Positions 34,310-43,418 are shown, counted from the stretch's first letter. The stretch: DNA of 49,763 nucleotides from a bacterium (GCA_004563195.1 SFTJ01000020.1:1-49763); one strand, 5' to 3'. Notes: a model not told the origin generated them from the letters alone. A program made the numbers and translations.

Positions 34310-35005
34310 ATGGAAGAAGAACTTAAATATCATTATCGCTACCCACATCCGAGTGTCACCACCGACTGCGTGATATTCGGCTTCGACGGCACAAACATCA
34401 AAGTGCTCTTGGTGCAACGCGGCATTGAGCCATTTAAAGGTAGATGGGCATTCCCCGGCGGATTTTTGAGAATGGACGAAAGTGCCGAGGAGGGAGCAAT
34501 TCGCGAATTACGCGAAGAAACCGGTCTTAGCGATGCCTATATCAAGCAGTTTCACACATTCTCAGCGCCCAACCGCGACCCTCGCGAACGTGTAATAACC
34601 ATCGCATACTATGCCCTTGTGAAGATACAAGAGGTGGTAGGTGGCGATGATGCCGCTCGCGCTCAGTGGTTCGACCTTAGAGATGTTCCTTCCTTGGCTT
34701 TCGACCACGACCAAATTTTGCGCCGCGCCGAGTCGGAACTGCGCCGACAAATTCACTTCGAACCAATCGGTTTCGAACTATTGCCCGAAAAATTCACGAT
34801 GAAAGAGCTTCAACAACTCTACGAAGCTATTCTCGGCGTGAAATTCGACCGTCGCAACTTCTATAACAAGATGCTGCACCTCGGTATACTCAACCAGCTC
34901 GATGAAACCGTGAGAAATTCACCCAAAAAGGAAGCGTTTCTCTATAGTTTCAACTCGCAGATGTATCAGGAAATGAAAAATAAAGGATTCAGATTGGAAT
35001 TCTAA
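34310..35005 (+). CDS. NUDIX-winged-helix regulator (AraR/NrtR-like)
   Basis: A 231-residue protein: a NUDIX domain (residues 15-150) and a C-terminal winged helix (FTMKELQQLYEAILGVKFDR). The NUDIX box matches the consensus fully: G-5-E-7-REL-REETGL, at about residues 52-74 (GGFLRMDESAEEGAIR then ELREETGL). In Bacteroides a family of this type, AraR, controls arabinose and arabinan use; other members control NAD. The intact hydrolase motif leaves enzymatic activity possible. Its place after two plant-glycan hydrolase genes supports a sugar regulator. Confidence 0.85.
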   Translation: MEEELKYHYRYPHPSVTTDCVIFGFDGTNIKVLLVQRGIEPFKGRWAFPGGFLRMDESAEEGAIRELREETGLSDAYIKQFHTFSAPNRDPRERVITIAYYALVKIQEVVGGDDAARAQWFDLRDVPSLAFDHDQILRRAESELRRQIHFEPIGFELLPEKFTMKELQQLYEAILGVKFDRRNFYNKMLHLGILNQLDETVRNSPKKEAFLYSFNSQMYQEMKNKGFRLEF

Positions 35006-35064
35006 CCAACGTCTGGGGAAATAAATAGTAAATAAAAATCACAACAACACACTCATATATCATT

Positions 35065-35613
35065 ATGTTAGTTATTCACCCCAAAGACAAGACCACCGAT
35101 ATGCTACGCACCCTCTACACGGGGTGCGCAGCTCGATTGGTCGATTCGATATGTCCGTCAAGCGAAATTCGCCGCTTGCTGCACCACACTTCCACGTCGG
35201 AGCGCATTATGCTTCTCGGGCACGGGTGCGATCGCGGATTATTCTATCGCCTTGATGACAGCAGCCAGCTATTCGATGGCATTATCGTGGGCCATCAGCA
35301 CGCCTATTATCTGCGCCGACACGGGGCGAATCTTGTTGCTATATGGTGCAATGCCGACCTATTTGCTCGAAATGAAGGTCTGCACGGACTGTTCTCCGGG
35401 ATGATAATCTCTGAGTTGGCTGAGGCTGAATTATACAATATTACCACCACTCAAGAGGAGTTGGATGTGGAAAATCAGAAATTAGCCTGTCGTCTCAGGC
35501 AGTTGTTCGACGAGGAAGTCCCGCTGAGCGATATTCCTCAACGCCTGCGCGACCTCAACGACTCCGACACTCCGCTCACTCGCTTCAACTACAATAATTT
35601 TTACTATCTATAA
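35065..35613 (+). CDS. Hypothetical protein with GHG and IWCNAD motifs
   Basis: A 182-residue cytoplasmic protein. Conserved-looking motifs are MLLGHGCDRGLF (His53), IIVGHQHAYYLRRHG and VAIWCNADLFA (Cys95), then GLHGLFSGMIISELAEAELY. The His-Gly after a hydrophobic strand and a Cys 42 residues later at the end of another strand resemble the dyad spacing of caspase/CHAT-fold proteases. That is an inference only; no family was recognised. It lies 60 bases after the NUDIX gene and may share its transcript. Confidence 0.8.
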   Translation: MLVIHPKDKTTDMLRTLYTGCAARLVDSICPSSEIRRLLHHTSTSERIMLLGHGCDRGLFYRLDDSSQLFDGIIVGHQHAYYLRRHGANLVAIWCNADLFARNEGLHGLFSGMIISELAEAELYNITTTQEELDVENQKLACRLRQLFDEEVPLSDIPQRLRDLNDSDTPLTRFNYNNFYYL

Positions 35614-35621
35614 TAATAATT

Positions 35622-35652
35622 GCGCCCGCCGATAGCTGTCGACGGGCGCTTT
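35622..35652. terminator. Bidirectional hairpin between convergent genes
   Basis: GCGCCCG and CGGGCGC form a strong stem between the 3' ends of the hypothetical gene and the nucleoside kinase gene, followed by TTTGG. Confidence 0.65.
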
Positions 35653-35657
35653 GGTTA

Positions 35658-37334
35658 TCAATATTTGAAGCTCGACCCTCCCACAAATTCTCGCATAATC
35701 GATGTTGGAGGTATCTCCTTGTCGCTCACCGGAATAAAGTAGTGTATAAACTTGAGCAATCGATGTGCCTCAGCATATTCGGGGCAATTCTTGGGCACAC
35801 TTGCCAAGATAGGCTCGGCATGTAGTCGCAGAACGGCAAATTCTATATTCAAAGCCGAATTAAACATCACATCGGCATTCTCTTGATATGGATATATCCA
35901 CTGCTCCTCTGCTTCGCACACTGCCGGCCATTGGCTTATGGTTTCCTGTGCCGTGAATGCGCCCTTGTTGTAATCGCGTATGATGCGACGAAGCAAGCGA
36001 TTGTCGCGGGTGGGTATCCAGTTATGAGCATCGAGCGAAATGCTTGTGAGCGTGGAGATATACACCTTATATTTGCTTTCATCGGGCACCTTGGAGGTAA
36101 GCATGGGATTGAGAGCATGTATGCCTTCTATCAGCAACACTTTGCCCTCGCCGAGTTGCAAGCGCTTGCCGTTATATTCGCGCTTGCCGGTGGTGAAATT
36201 AAATTCGGGTATCTCCACCGCCTTGCCGCTCAGCAAGTCGAGCAAATCGCGCTCCATGGTTTCGCAGTCCACGGCCTTGATGTTGTCGAAATCATACTTG
36301 CCGTCGGGAAGCTTGGGTGTATCCTCTCGATTGACGAAATAATCGTCGGTAGAAAACGATAACGGACGCAATCCGCACGCCTTCAGTTGCACCGAAAGTC
36401 GCTTGCAGAAGGTGGTCTTTCCCGAACTCGATGGCCCGGTGATAAGCACCATGCGCACCGGATTCTTTTCATCGTAATAGCGGTCGTAGATATCCTCGGC
36501 TATCTTCACTATCTTCTTTTCTTGCAATGCCTCGCTCACTTGTATCAGTTCGCTTGCCTTGCCTTTTTGGCATGCCTTGTTCACCGCACCCACATTTTGC
36601 AAGCCCATAATCACATTCCATCGCACATTTTCGGCAAATATTCCGAATGTGCGCGGCATATCTATCTTTTCAGCCAATTGGCGGGGATTCTTTCGGTCGG
36701 GGATGCGCAGCAAAAGTCCGTTGTAATACGGCTCAATGCCAAACACCTTCAGATAACCGGTCGATGGCACAAGCGGACCGTAATAATAGTCGACGGTATC
36801 GCCAAGTGTATAATAATCGGTATATATCTGACCGCTGGTTTCGAGCAATTTCACCTTATCTGTAAATCCCGACTTGCGAAACAGCGCTATGGCGTCTTCG
36901 GTAATAGCCTCGGTGCGATGAAACGGCATATCTTCATCCACTATCTGCTGCATGCGTGCTCTTATCATATCCACATCGTGCTCCGTAACGGCACTGCCGT
37001 CGGCTTTATGAAAATTGCCGAAATAGCCGTGCGATATGGGGTGCTCCATATAGAGTCGGCTGCCCGGAAATACATCCTGACTGGCCTTATAAAGCACAAA
37101 ACACAACGAACGAACATAGGCTCTCATGCCTCCCGAGGTGCGCACGTCGAGAAACTCCACATCACGGTTCTGATAAACTCTAAACTTCAATCCCTGCGAT
37201 GCATTGTTTACTCGCGCCGACACAGGCTGATACTCAAAATTCAATTCAGGGAAACCTGCCAACACTTCGAGCAGCGAACTCCCTTCGGGGAAACTTTTGG
37301 TCTGATTTATGTTTTTACAACGTACTTGTATCAT
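35658..37334 (-). CDS. TGS-domain nucleoside kinase (uridine kinase-like)
   Basis: A 558-residue protein. It has an N-terminal TGS domain (SFPEGSSLLEVLAGFPEL), a threonyl-tRNA-synthetase-like second domain (MEHPISHGYFGNF) and a C-terminal phosphoribulokinase/uridine-kinase domain with P-loop VLITGPSSSGKTTFCKRL. LSFSTDDYFVNRED and VLLIEGIHALNP follow in that domain. The family is annotated as nucleoside kinase and phosphorylates pyrimidine or other nucleosides with NTP. The substrate is not known from sequence. It is of interest beside the degenerate CTP synthase locus downstream. Confidence 0.9.
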   Translation of the reverse strand: MIQVRCKNINQTKSFPEGSSLLEVLAGFPELNFEYQPVSARVNNASQGLKFRVYQNRDVEFLDVRTSGGMRAYVRSLCFVLYKASQDVFPGSRLYMEHPISHGYFGNFHKADGSAVTEHDVDMIRARMQQIVDEDMPFHRTEAITEDAIALFRKSGFTDKVKLLETSGQIYTDYYTLGDTVDYYYGPLVPSTGYLKVFGIEPYYNGLLLRIPDRKNPRQLAEKIDMPRTFGIFAENVRWNVIMGLQNVGAVNKACQKGKASELIQVSEALQEKKIVKIAEDIYDRYYDEKNPVRMVLITGPSSSGKTTFCKRLSVQLKACGLRPLSFSTDDYFVNREDTPKLPDGKYDFDNIKAVDCETMERDLLDLLSGKAVEIPEFNFTTGKREYNGKRLQLGEGKVLLIEGIHALNPMLTSKVPDESKYKVYISTLTSISLDAHNWIPTRDNRLLRRIIRDYNKGAFTAQETISQWPAVCEAEEQWIYPYQENADVMFNSALNIEFAVLRLHAEPILASVPKNCPEYAEAHRLLKFIHYFIPVSDKEIPPTSIMREFVGGSSFKY

Positions 37335-37355
37335 AAGTGATTAGATTTACTTCTG

Positions 37356-37363
37356 CAAAGGTA
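37356..37363 (-). promoter_or_regulatory. -7 box (TACCTTTG) for the nucleoside kinase
   Basis: A TAnnTTTG match followed by C on the - strand, 22 bases before the ATG. Confidence 0.65.
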
Positions 37364-37470
37364 TTATATATTTTCTTTTATTCCGCCATTGCCACGGCTA
37401 TTTTGCCCTTACAATCGCAAAAAAGTCGGCAAAAAACCATAGTTCTCTGCCGACTTTTTTAATAATTACG

Positions 37471-37555
37471 CGGAGACTGTAGGATTCGAACCTACGGAAG
37501 CTTGCACTTCAATGGTCTTCCAAACCACCACAATCGACCACTCTGTCAAATCTCC
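37471..37555 (-). tRNA. tRNA-Ser (anticodon GGA)
   Basis: Read on the - strand, the acceptor GGAGATT pairs with AGTCTCC (one T.G), with discriminator G. The anticodon loop TTGGAAG sits between GTGGT and ACCAT, giving GGA. A long variable arm (TGAAGTGCAAGCTTCC region) is the class II feature of tRNA-Ser. The T arm is GTAGGTTCGAATCCTAC. CCA is not encoded. Confidence 0.93.
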
Positions 37556-37592
37556 ATATCACAAAACCCATTTTCTCTCGGTTTTGCTTTTG

Positions 37593-37600
37593 CAAATATA
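37593..37600 (-). promoter_or_regulatory. -7 box (TATATTTG) of tRNA-Ser
   Basis: A perfect - strand TAnnTTTG followed by C, 38 bases before the mature 5' end. Confidence 0.6.
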
Positions 37601-37934
37601 GCACTTTATTCTCATTATCCCAAAAACTCTCATAATATTTTTTCATAATATCCGTTGGAAAACGGAAACATGGCAGTAATTTCAGATATTTTGTGATACT
37701 ATACGTGATTTATAAAGGATTACCACCGGATAAGCCCGTGATGGGCACACTGTAGTGGCGTCTTTGGCACTTTTAGAATTGGCTGATTTGTGAAAATTGT
37801 GCGAGAAGATTACATATTCTTTTGCACCCACACGCCTCCTTTCTTCCACTCCTTTACACATCATCTGCAACAAAATAGTGGGTCGATATAAGTCATTTGT
37901 CGGCATTTCGTTAGATTATTCCGTAGATAATTGT
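37601..37934. other. Gene-free gap between tRNA-Ser and the CTP-synthase homologue
   Basis: About 330 bases between divergent transcripts. A 74-codon - strand frame (37682-37906) is open here, but it has no recognisable domain and I do not call it. A GCCC/GGGC mini-hairpin lies near 37733-37746. Nothing else is recognised. Confidence 0.5.
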
Positions 37935-37942
37935 TAATTTTG
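37935..37942 (+). promoter_or_regulatory. -7 box (TAATTTTG) for the CTP-synthase homologue
   Basis: A TAnnTTTG match followed by C. The first in-frame ATG (37952) starts only 10 bases after the box, so the mRNA from that start would be nearly leaderless. A GTG at 37982 would leave a normal leader. Confidence 0.65.
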
Positions 37943-37951
37943 CACTTTTGG

Positions 37952-39493
37952 ATGCAAACACTCACTAACGGCAGAAGACTTGTGTGTATCACTAACTACA
38001 TATTCGTTACCGGCAGCGCTGAGTCGCATTATGGCGATGGCGTTGTAGCGGCTGCATTAGCGAGTGCACTTGCCACTCGAGGCGTGGATGTGGTAGCCGT
38101 GAAAATCGACCATTATCTCAACCTCGATGCCGGGAGTCTCGACTGCAATGTTTACGGCGAATGTTATGTCACAGCCGACGGGTGCGAAGCAGACCGTTGC
38201 TTGGGCATTTACGAGCGAATGACGGGAATAAAGGCATCGCAACGCCATCACATCACCGCCGGACGCATTTTGCAAAAGGTGATTAATGACGAACGCCGCG
38301 GCTCGTTCTTCGGTACGGCTGTCAGCACTTCGGAGCATGTGGTCGACGAATATAAGCAGCGCATTCTCAGCATTGGCGAGTCGGAAAATCGGCAATGCGT
38401 GGTGGTGGAAGTGGGCGGTAATGTCCGTTCTATCGATTCGGCAGCGGCAATTGCTGCCGTAAAAGCCATTTGTGACGATATGCCGGAGCGGTGCATCTGC
38501 GTGGCTTGCGCTTGCCATGTGGAGCAATATCTCCGCGAAATGGGCATTGAGGCACTCATAACTTTGGCGCAAGAACCGTGCGAAGGCGCTATGTGTCTGC
38601 CCTACGATGGCTGCATCTATAGTTTGCCTCACCTGATGGAGCAATCAGGTCTCCTCAACAAGGTGCTCGGCAAAATGGGCATTAGAGCAGCAAGCGGCAG
38701 TTCGGCATGGTTGCCTTTGGTCAAAGTCATGACGGAAGCCGACGATGAGATAAAAGTGGCTTTGGTAGGAAAATACGACGATGCGCGCCACTCCTACCTC
38801 AGCTTGTGCGAGGCACTTCGCATCAATGCTGCTCATTGTGGCAAGCGACTTGCGCTGAACTACTTGCCAAGCACTTCGTTCTATGGCAGCGGCAATAGCA
38901 TCGACGATGCCTTGAGCGAAGCCGACGCAGTGGTGGTGGCAACGGGCGACGGTGCATTTGGAACCGAAGGCTATATCTCGGCATTGCAATGGTGCCGCGA
39001 ACACAACAAAGTGACACTGGGCATAGGCTTGGGTATGCAGTGCATGGCTATAGAGTTTGCCCGCAATGTGCTGGGTATGCAAGATGCCACAAGCGCCGAA
39101 ATATCGGCACGGTCGGCTCACTGCGTGGTGGCAGAGTGCGATGAGCAAAAGCGTATGGCATTTATGCCCGAGCTGAAACGCCTCGGCGACTACCCTACTC
39201 TGGTGCTCGACTTTGACTCGCATGCACGGCGTGCTTATGGCAATGCTCTCATCACCGAGCGTCACCGACATCGCTATGAGTTCGATGCCAAGAAATACGG
39301 CGAAGAATTTGCCCAAGCGGGAATGACTATTACAGGCATCAACCCGCAGTCGCAACTGCCCGACATCATAGAGATTGACGCCTTGCGATGGTATGTGGGC
39401 GTATCGTACATGCCGGAATGTGGGCTCCGGGCTCCTGACCCACACCCGCTGCTAAAGAGTTTTTTATTCGAAGTAGCTAAACATGACCGATGA
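37952..39493 (+). CDS. Degenerate CTP-synthase homologue (probable pseudoenzyme) at the pyrG locus
   Basis: About 513 residues, open throughout, alignable to PyrG from NYIFVTG to the C-terminus, and followed by yidC as pyrG is in related genomes. Changes visible: the P-loop GxxxSxxGKG is GSAESHYGDG, with Lys to Asp; the UTP-binding segment around KTKPTQHS is absent; the oxyanion PGGFG-RG segment is GDGAFGTEG; the glutaminase nucleophile GICLGMQ is GIGLGMQ; and the catalytic HPEF is MPEC, losing the His. Retained: VKID near the N-terminus, the ADG acidic site, VEVGG with the Mg-binding Glu, and ERHRHRYE. Neither amination nor ammonia release should work. It could be structural, regulatory or relaxed. 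The start may instead be GTG 37982. The host needs another CTP source. Confidence 0.85.
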   Translation: MQTLTNGRRLVCITNYIFVTGSAESHYGDGVVAAALASALATRGVDVVAVKIDHYLNLDAGSLDCNVYGECYVTADGCEADRCLGIYERMTGIKASQRHHITAGRILQKVINDERRGSFFGTAVSTSEHVVDEYKQRILSIGESENRQCVVVEVGGNVRSIDSAAAIAAVKAICDDMPERCICVACACHVEQYLREMGIEALITLAQEPCEGAMCLPYDGCIYSLPHLMEQSGLLNKVLGKMGIRAASGSSAWLPLVKVMTEADDEIKVALVGKYDDARHSYLSLCEALRINAAHCGKRLALNYLPSTSFYGSGNSIDDALSEADAVVVATGDGAFGTEGYISALQWCREHNKVTLGIGLGMQCMAIEFARNVLGMQDATSAEISARSAHCVVAECDEQKRMAFMPELKRLGDYPTLVLDFDSHARRAYGNALITERHRHRYEFDAKKYGEEFAQAGMTITGINPQSQLPDIIEIDALRWYVGVSYMPECGLRAPDPHPLLKSFLFEVAKHDR

Positions 39494-39574
39494 CGTGCTC
39501 ACATTGAGCAGTTTGGCATGATTTTTGAATAACAACAAAGAGGAAACAAAAAACAATTAATTAATCATAAACGA

Positions 39575-41683
39575 ATGGACAAAAACACGATTATCGGACT
39601 TCTGTTGATGTTCCTTGTGATAATGGGTTTCACATGGCTCAATCAGCCAAGCGAGGCTGAAATAGCCCAAGCTAAAGCCCAGCAGGAACAAGCGGAAAAG
39701 AAAGCGAAAACCGACAACACCGAACAAACAAAATTGATGGCCGACTCGATTTCCGACGAGGAAATGACTCGATTGAAATCATCAATCCAACTCTACGGTC
39801 GCAGCGAAGTGGCTGAAAACGGCGCCACCACACACATCCTCGAAAGCAATGAGGCGCGCCTTAGCTACGACGGTAACGAAATCACCGGTACTATATGTGT
39901 AGACGGTAAAAATGTGGATTTCAACACCATTTTCTCCGACACCGACATCAAGTTGCGCAATCGCGCCATCAAGGCGCTTCAAGATGCTGTGTACACCTAC
40001 ACACGCAGCGGCGAATTTGCCAAGTGCCTTATCGGCAAGGATAAGGTGGTGACTCTGCAAAACGATGTACTCAAAATCGACATCGCCACCAAGGGCGGCG
40101 CTATATGCAATGCTTCGCTGCTTAAATACGACACCTACAAAAGCCCCACTGTCACTCTCTTCGACAAGAACACCAATGCTTTTGGCTTCGTATTCAACAC
40201 CAATGCACAGCGCTTCGACACCGGCGATTTCTTCTTCACTCCTATCGCTCAAAACGACTCGACCGTGACTATGCAGCTCGACCTCGGCAACAATGTTAAG
40301 TGGGGCATTCGCTACACTCTTGCTCAGGGCAGCTATATGGTGAAGATGGAGGTGTTCCAGCAGAATATGGAACGCGTGATTCCGCAAAACATTCCTAACC
40401 TCGACATATATTGGACTCAGCGTATGGCTCGCCAGGAAAAGGGTAAGATGTTTGAAGAACGCAACAGCGCCATCTATTACAAATATTCGGAAGGCGACAT
40501 TGAGAACCTCAATGAAGCAAGCAACGACCGCGAAGAAATCACCAACAACCTTAAGTGGGTGGGTTTCAAGAACCAATTCTTCTCGTCGGTATTCATTGCC
40601 GATACTCACATGTCGGGCGCAAAAATCGAAAGCGAAATTATCGACAAGGACAGCGCTTTCTATAGCGACTACATGAAGGATATGTCGATGGAAGCTTCGG
40701 TGGAATATAATTCAGCCAACCCAAATCCCGCCAACTTCCACATCTACCTCGGTCCTAACAAGTTCCAACTTCTCAAGAGCTACAACGAAAACTACGGCGA
40801 AGAAAATTTGCAACTTCACCGATTGATTTCGCTCGGCTGGTGGCTATTCCGTGTCATCAACACTTACATTGTAATTCCGGTGTTCGACTGGCTTCAAGGC
40901 TTGTTCGGCAATATGGGTATCACCATTCTTGTGCTCACTTTGCTTCTTAAGATTGTGCTCTTCCCGCTATCGAACAAGAGCTACGTATCGCAAGCCAAGA
41001 TGCGACTTCTCGCTCCCGACGTAAAGAAAATCGACGAGAAATATCCAGGACAGGAAAATGCCATGAAGAGTCAGCAAAAGAAGATGGAACTCTACAGCAT
41101 GGCGGGTGCAAGCCCATTCGGCGGTTGCTTGCCTATGCTTCTGCAAATGCCGTTCCTCATCGCCATGTTCACATTCTTCCCATCATCGATTGAACTTCGC
41201 GGCGAATCGTTCCTTTGGGCTAACGACCTTTCGGCTCCCGATGCCATCTTCAGCTGGACCACTCACATTCCTCTCATTTCTACCTATTTTGGCAACCATG
41301 TGAGCTTGTTCTGCTTGTTAATGACTGTGACCAACATCATTTACACCCGCATCACCATGCAGTCGCAAAATCAAAATGCGCAGATGAAGAGCATGCAGTG
41401 GATGATGTACTTGATGCCCGTAATGTTCCTTGTATTCTTCAACAATTATGCATCAGGTCTTAGCTACTACTACTTCCTGTCGCTATTGCTCACCATCATT
41501 CAGAGCTACGCTACCCGCTTCTTCGTAAGCGAAGAAAAGATGCGTGCCCGCATGGCCGAAGCTGCCAAGAATCCTAAAAAGAAATCAGGCTTTATGGCTC
41601 GCCTCGAAGAGGCTCAACGCCAACAACAAGCCATGATGGCTCAGCAGCAAAAACGCAACAATAATTCAAAGGGGCGCAACTGA
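39575..41683 (+). CDS. yidC: Membrane protein insertase YidC
   Basis: A 702-residue protein with an N-terminal membrane anchor (TIIGLLLMFLVIMGFTWL), a coiled spacer, a large periplasmic domain (about 60-390) and the conserved five-helix insertase core (GLFGNMGITILVLTLLLKIV, then MAGASPFGGCLPMLLQMPFL and FNNYASGLSYYYFLSLLL). The tail is basic and Gln/Asn-rich. It inserts inner-membrane proteins alone or with Sec. It starts 81 bases after the CTP-synthase homologue. It is complete. Confidence 0.97.
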   Translation: MDKNTIIGLLLMFLVIMGFTWLNQPSEAEIAQAKAQQEQAEKKAKTDNTEQTKLMADSISDEEMTRLKSSIQLYGRSEVAENGATTHILESNEARLSYDGNEITGTICVDGKNVDFNTIFSDTDIKLRNRAIKALQDAVYTYTRSGEFAKCLIGKDKVVTLQNDVLKIDIATKGGAICNASLLKYDTYKSPTVTLFDKNTNAFGFVFNTNAQRFDTGDFFFTPIAQNDSTVTMQLDLGNNVKWGIRYTLAQGSYMVKMEVFQQNMERVIPQNIPNLDIYWTQRMARQEKGKMFEERNSAIYYKYSEGDIENLNEASNDREEITNNLKWVGFKNQFFSSVFIADTHMSGAKIESEIIDKDSAFYSDYMKDMSMEASVEYNSANPNPANFHIYLGPNKFQLLKSYNENYGEENLQLHRLISLGWWLFRVINTYIVIPVFDWLQGLFGNMGITILVLTLLLKIVLFPLSNKSYVSQAKMRLLAPDVKKIDEKYPGQENAMKSQQKKMELYSMAGASPFGGCLPMLLQMPFLIAMFTFFPSSIELRGESFLWANDLSAPDAIFSWTTHIPLISTYFGNHVSLFCLLMTVTNIIYTRITMQSQNQNAQMKSMQWMMYLMPVMFLVFFNNYASGLSYYYFLSLLLTIIQSYATRFFVSEEKMRARMAEAAKNPKKKSGFMARLEEAQRQQQAMMAQQQKRNNNSKGRN

Positions 41684-41723
41684 TAACACTACGCAACTCG
41701 CACCCTGCGAATAATAATCATAA

Positions 41724-41766
41724 TCGCCAAGCATTTCCCGCTTTCGAGAATGCTTGGCGATTTCGT
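41724..41766 (+). terminator. Intrinsic terminator of yidC
   Basis: TCGCCAAGCATT and AATGCTTGGCGA form a perfect 12-bp stem with a 13-base loop, followed by TTTCGTTT. Confidence 0.85.
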
Positions 41767-41943
41767 TTATTCCGAGTCAGCTCATTGCCAACGATTATTT
41801 CTTTACAAACTTTGCAGTATGAACATCTTTTGCAGTATGAACCAGCATTACGTAAACACCCGAATTCCACTCCGACACATTCATTTCATAAGTATTGCCA
41901 CAAAATATTTATTATAATAGCATTAATTTTTCATTATTTATCC

Positions 41944-42486
41944 TTAATATTTCCCTCCCTCTATCATGATCGGAGTATTCTCAATCAGCAAAAGCTTGCG
42001 TTTGGCTTCAATTCCGCCGGCATAGCCCGTAAGTGAGCCGTTGCTTCCCACCACTCGGTGGCACGGCGCGAAAACCGATATGGCATTTGCTCCACACGCA
42101 TTGGCCACTGCACGCACTGCATGGGGCATTGCCAGGCGCTGAGCCAATTGACTATAACTGATAGTAGTGCCATACGGTATTGCCAGCAATTCGCGCCACA
42201 CTCGTTGCTGAAATTGCGTACCGGCAAACAATAGCGGCACATCAAATACGCTACGCTTCTCTTGAAAATACTCATCGAGCTGCTCCACAGCCTGCTCTAT
42301 CACTGCTGAGGTGCCTTCCTCGAAACCGGCGCCTAAATGCCGCGCAAGTCGACGGTCTACCACTAAGCGCCGCTCAGCATCGCACACCCAATCGCATAGG
42401 CACAACATTTGTGCTATCGAACCTATTATCATTTCGCCGCATGGGCTTTGATAGCGTCGTGTTATGATTATGTTATTCTCACTCAT
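41944..42486 (-). CDS. ogt: Methylated-DNA-protein-cysteine S-methyltransferase
   Basis: A 180-residue protein with the alkyltransferase domain in its C-terminal half: FQQRVWRELLAIPYGTTISY, the acceptor Cys142 in APCHRVVGSNG, and the Asn/Tyr loop SLTGYAGG. The N-terminal ~80 residues are the Ogt/AGT companion domain. It removes O6-alkyl groups from guanine in a suicide reaction. There is no Ada-type regulator domain, so ogt is the better name. Both sides are non-coding, with a - strand promoter box at 42509. Confidence 0.94.
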   Translation of the reverse strand: MSENNIIITRRYQSPCGEMIIGSIAQMLCLCDWVCDAERRLVVDRRLARHLGAGFEEGTSAVIEQAVEQLDEYFQEKRSVFDVPLLFAGTQFQQRVWRELLAIPYGTTISYSQLAQRLAMPHAVRAVANACGANAISVFAPCHRVVGSNGSLTGYAGGIEAKRKLLLIENTPIMIEGGKY

Positions 42487-42508
42487 TATTTTAGTTTTGA
42501 CTTCACCG

Positions 42509-42516
42509 CAAATATA
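42509..42516 (-). promoter_or_regulatory. -7 box (TATATTTG) for ogt
   Basis: A - strand TAnnTTTG followed by C, 23 bases before the ogt ATG. Confidence 0.65.
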
Positions 42517-42623
42517 GCACTATTTGGGCAAGCATTACACATAGTCATGCTGCAAATCCCATCAAATAATACTCAATTCATAGGTTTATGCCAATGTTAT
42601 GACAATTTGCCGTTATTTTTTCG

Positions 42624-42631
42624 TATATTTG
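42624..42631 (+). promoter_or_regulatory. -7 box (TATATTTG) directly before the GH25 start
   Basis: A TAnnTTTG followed by C ending 7 bases before the ATG at 42639. The expected start point falls at or next to the ATG, so the mRNA would be leaderless or nearly so. Confidence 0.6.
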
Positions 42632-42638
42632 CAACGAA

Positions 42639-43418
42639 ATGACAAAGAATGACAAAACCAAAATCACATCGCGCAAACGAAAAAAAAGCACGAATAGCGA
42701 ACGATTCACTCGCTGGGCTATCGCTATAGGCGCGGTCGTACTGCTTATTGTGGTGCCTGCTTTGCTATATGTGGTGATGAAATACCGACCGAATATCGTT
42801 ATCGACAAGAACGAATATCCCATAATGGGCGTCGACATATCGAAGCACAACGGCAATATCGATTTCAAAACTCTTGCAGCCAACAAACTCAGTTTCGTTA
42901 TTGCCAAAGCCACCGAAGGTACCGACTACAACGATCCGCTGTTTGAGCACAACTATAGTGCCGCTAAAGCTGTAGGCCTCAAAGTGGGGGCATATCACTT
43001 TTTCAGCATGAAAAAAGATGGTCGCCTGCAAGCCGAAAACTTCTTGCGCTCAACAAAAGGAAAACAGCTCGACTTGCCGCTCGTTATCGATGTGGAGGAA
43101 TGGGAATACGACTTTGTCAACGACCCAACTGACGCCATTGAGCAACTTACCGTTATGTCCGACTACATAACACAACAAGGCTATAAAGTGATGATTTATA
43201 CCAACAAAAACGGTTATAAAAAATTCATCAAAGAGCGGCTCTCTCACTTGCCGCTTTGGATATGCTCGTTTCAGCATCCTCATCGCGTGAGAGGCTATAA
43301 TTGGACCATTCTCCAATATAGCCACTGGGGCGAAGTGGATGGCATAAAGGGCGAAGTGGACCTCGATGTATTCAACGGCGACAGCCTCGCTTGGGAACGT
43401 TGGCTGCAAGCAATATAA
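42639..43418 (+). CDS. Membrane-anchored GH25 muramidase (lysozyme)
   Basis: A 259-residue protein: a very basic N-terminus (KITSRKRKKS), one transmembrane helix (about 26-47) and a GH25 barrel. The catalytic residues are Asp66 (IMGVDISKHNG), Asp151 and Glu153 (LVIDVEEWEY). The C-terminal ILQYSHWGEVDGIKGEVDLD is the family end motif. It cleaves MurNAc-GlcNAc bonds in peptidoglycan. The helix implies inner-membrane anchoring with the enzyme in the periplasm, unlike secreted phage lysozymes. Confidence 0.92.
   Translation: MTKNDKTKITSRKRKKSTNSERFTRWAIAIGAVVLLIVVPALLYVVMKYRPNIVIDKNEYPIMGVDISKHNGNIDFKTLAANKLSFVIAKATEGTDYNDPLFEHNYSAAKAVGLKVGAYHFFSMKKDGRLQAENFLRSTKGKQLDLPLVIDVEEWEYDFVNDPTDAIEQLTVMSDYITQQGYKVMIYTNKNGYKKFIKERLSHLPLWICSFQHPHRVRGYNWTILQYSHWGEVDGIKGEVDLDVFNGDSLAWERWLQAI

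Noticed and set aside
37682..37906. 74-codon - strand frame beside the CTP-synthase homologue
   Set aside because: No domain, no start context, and it lies in a promoter gap.
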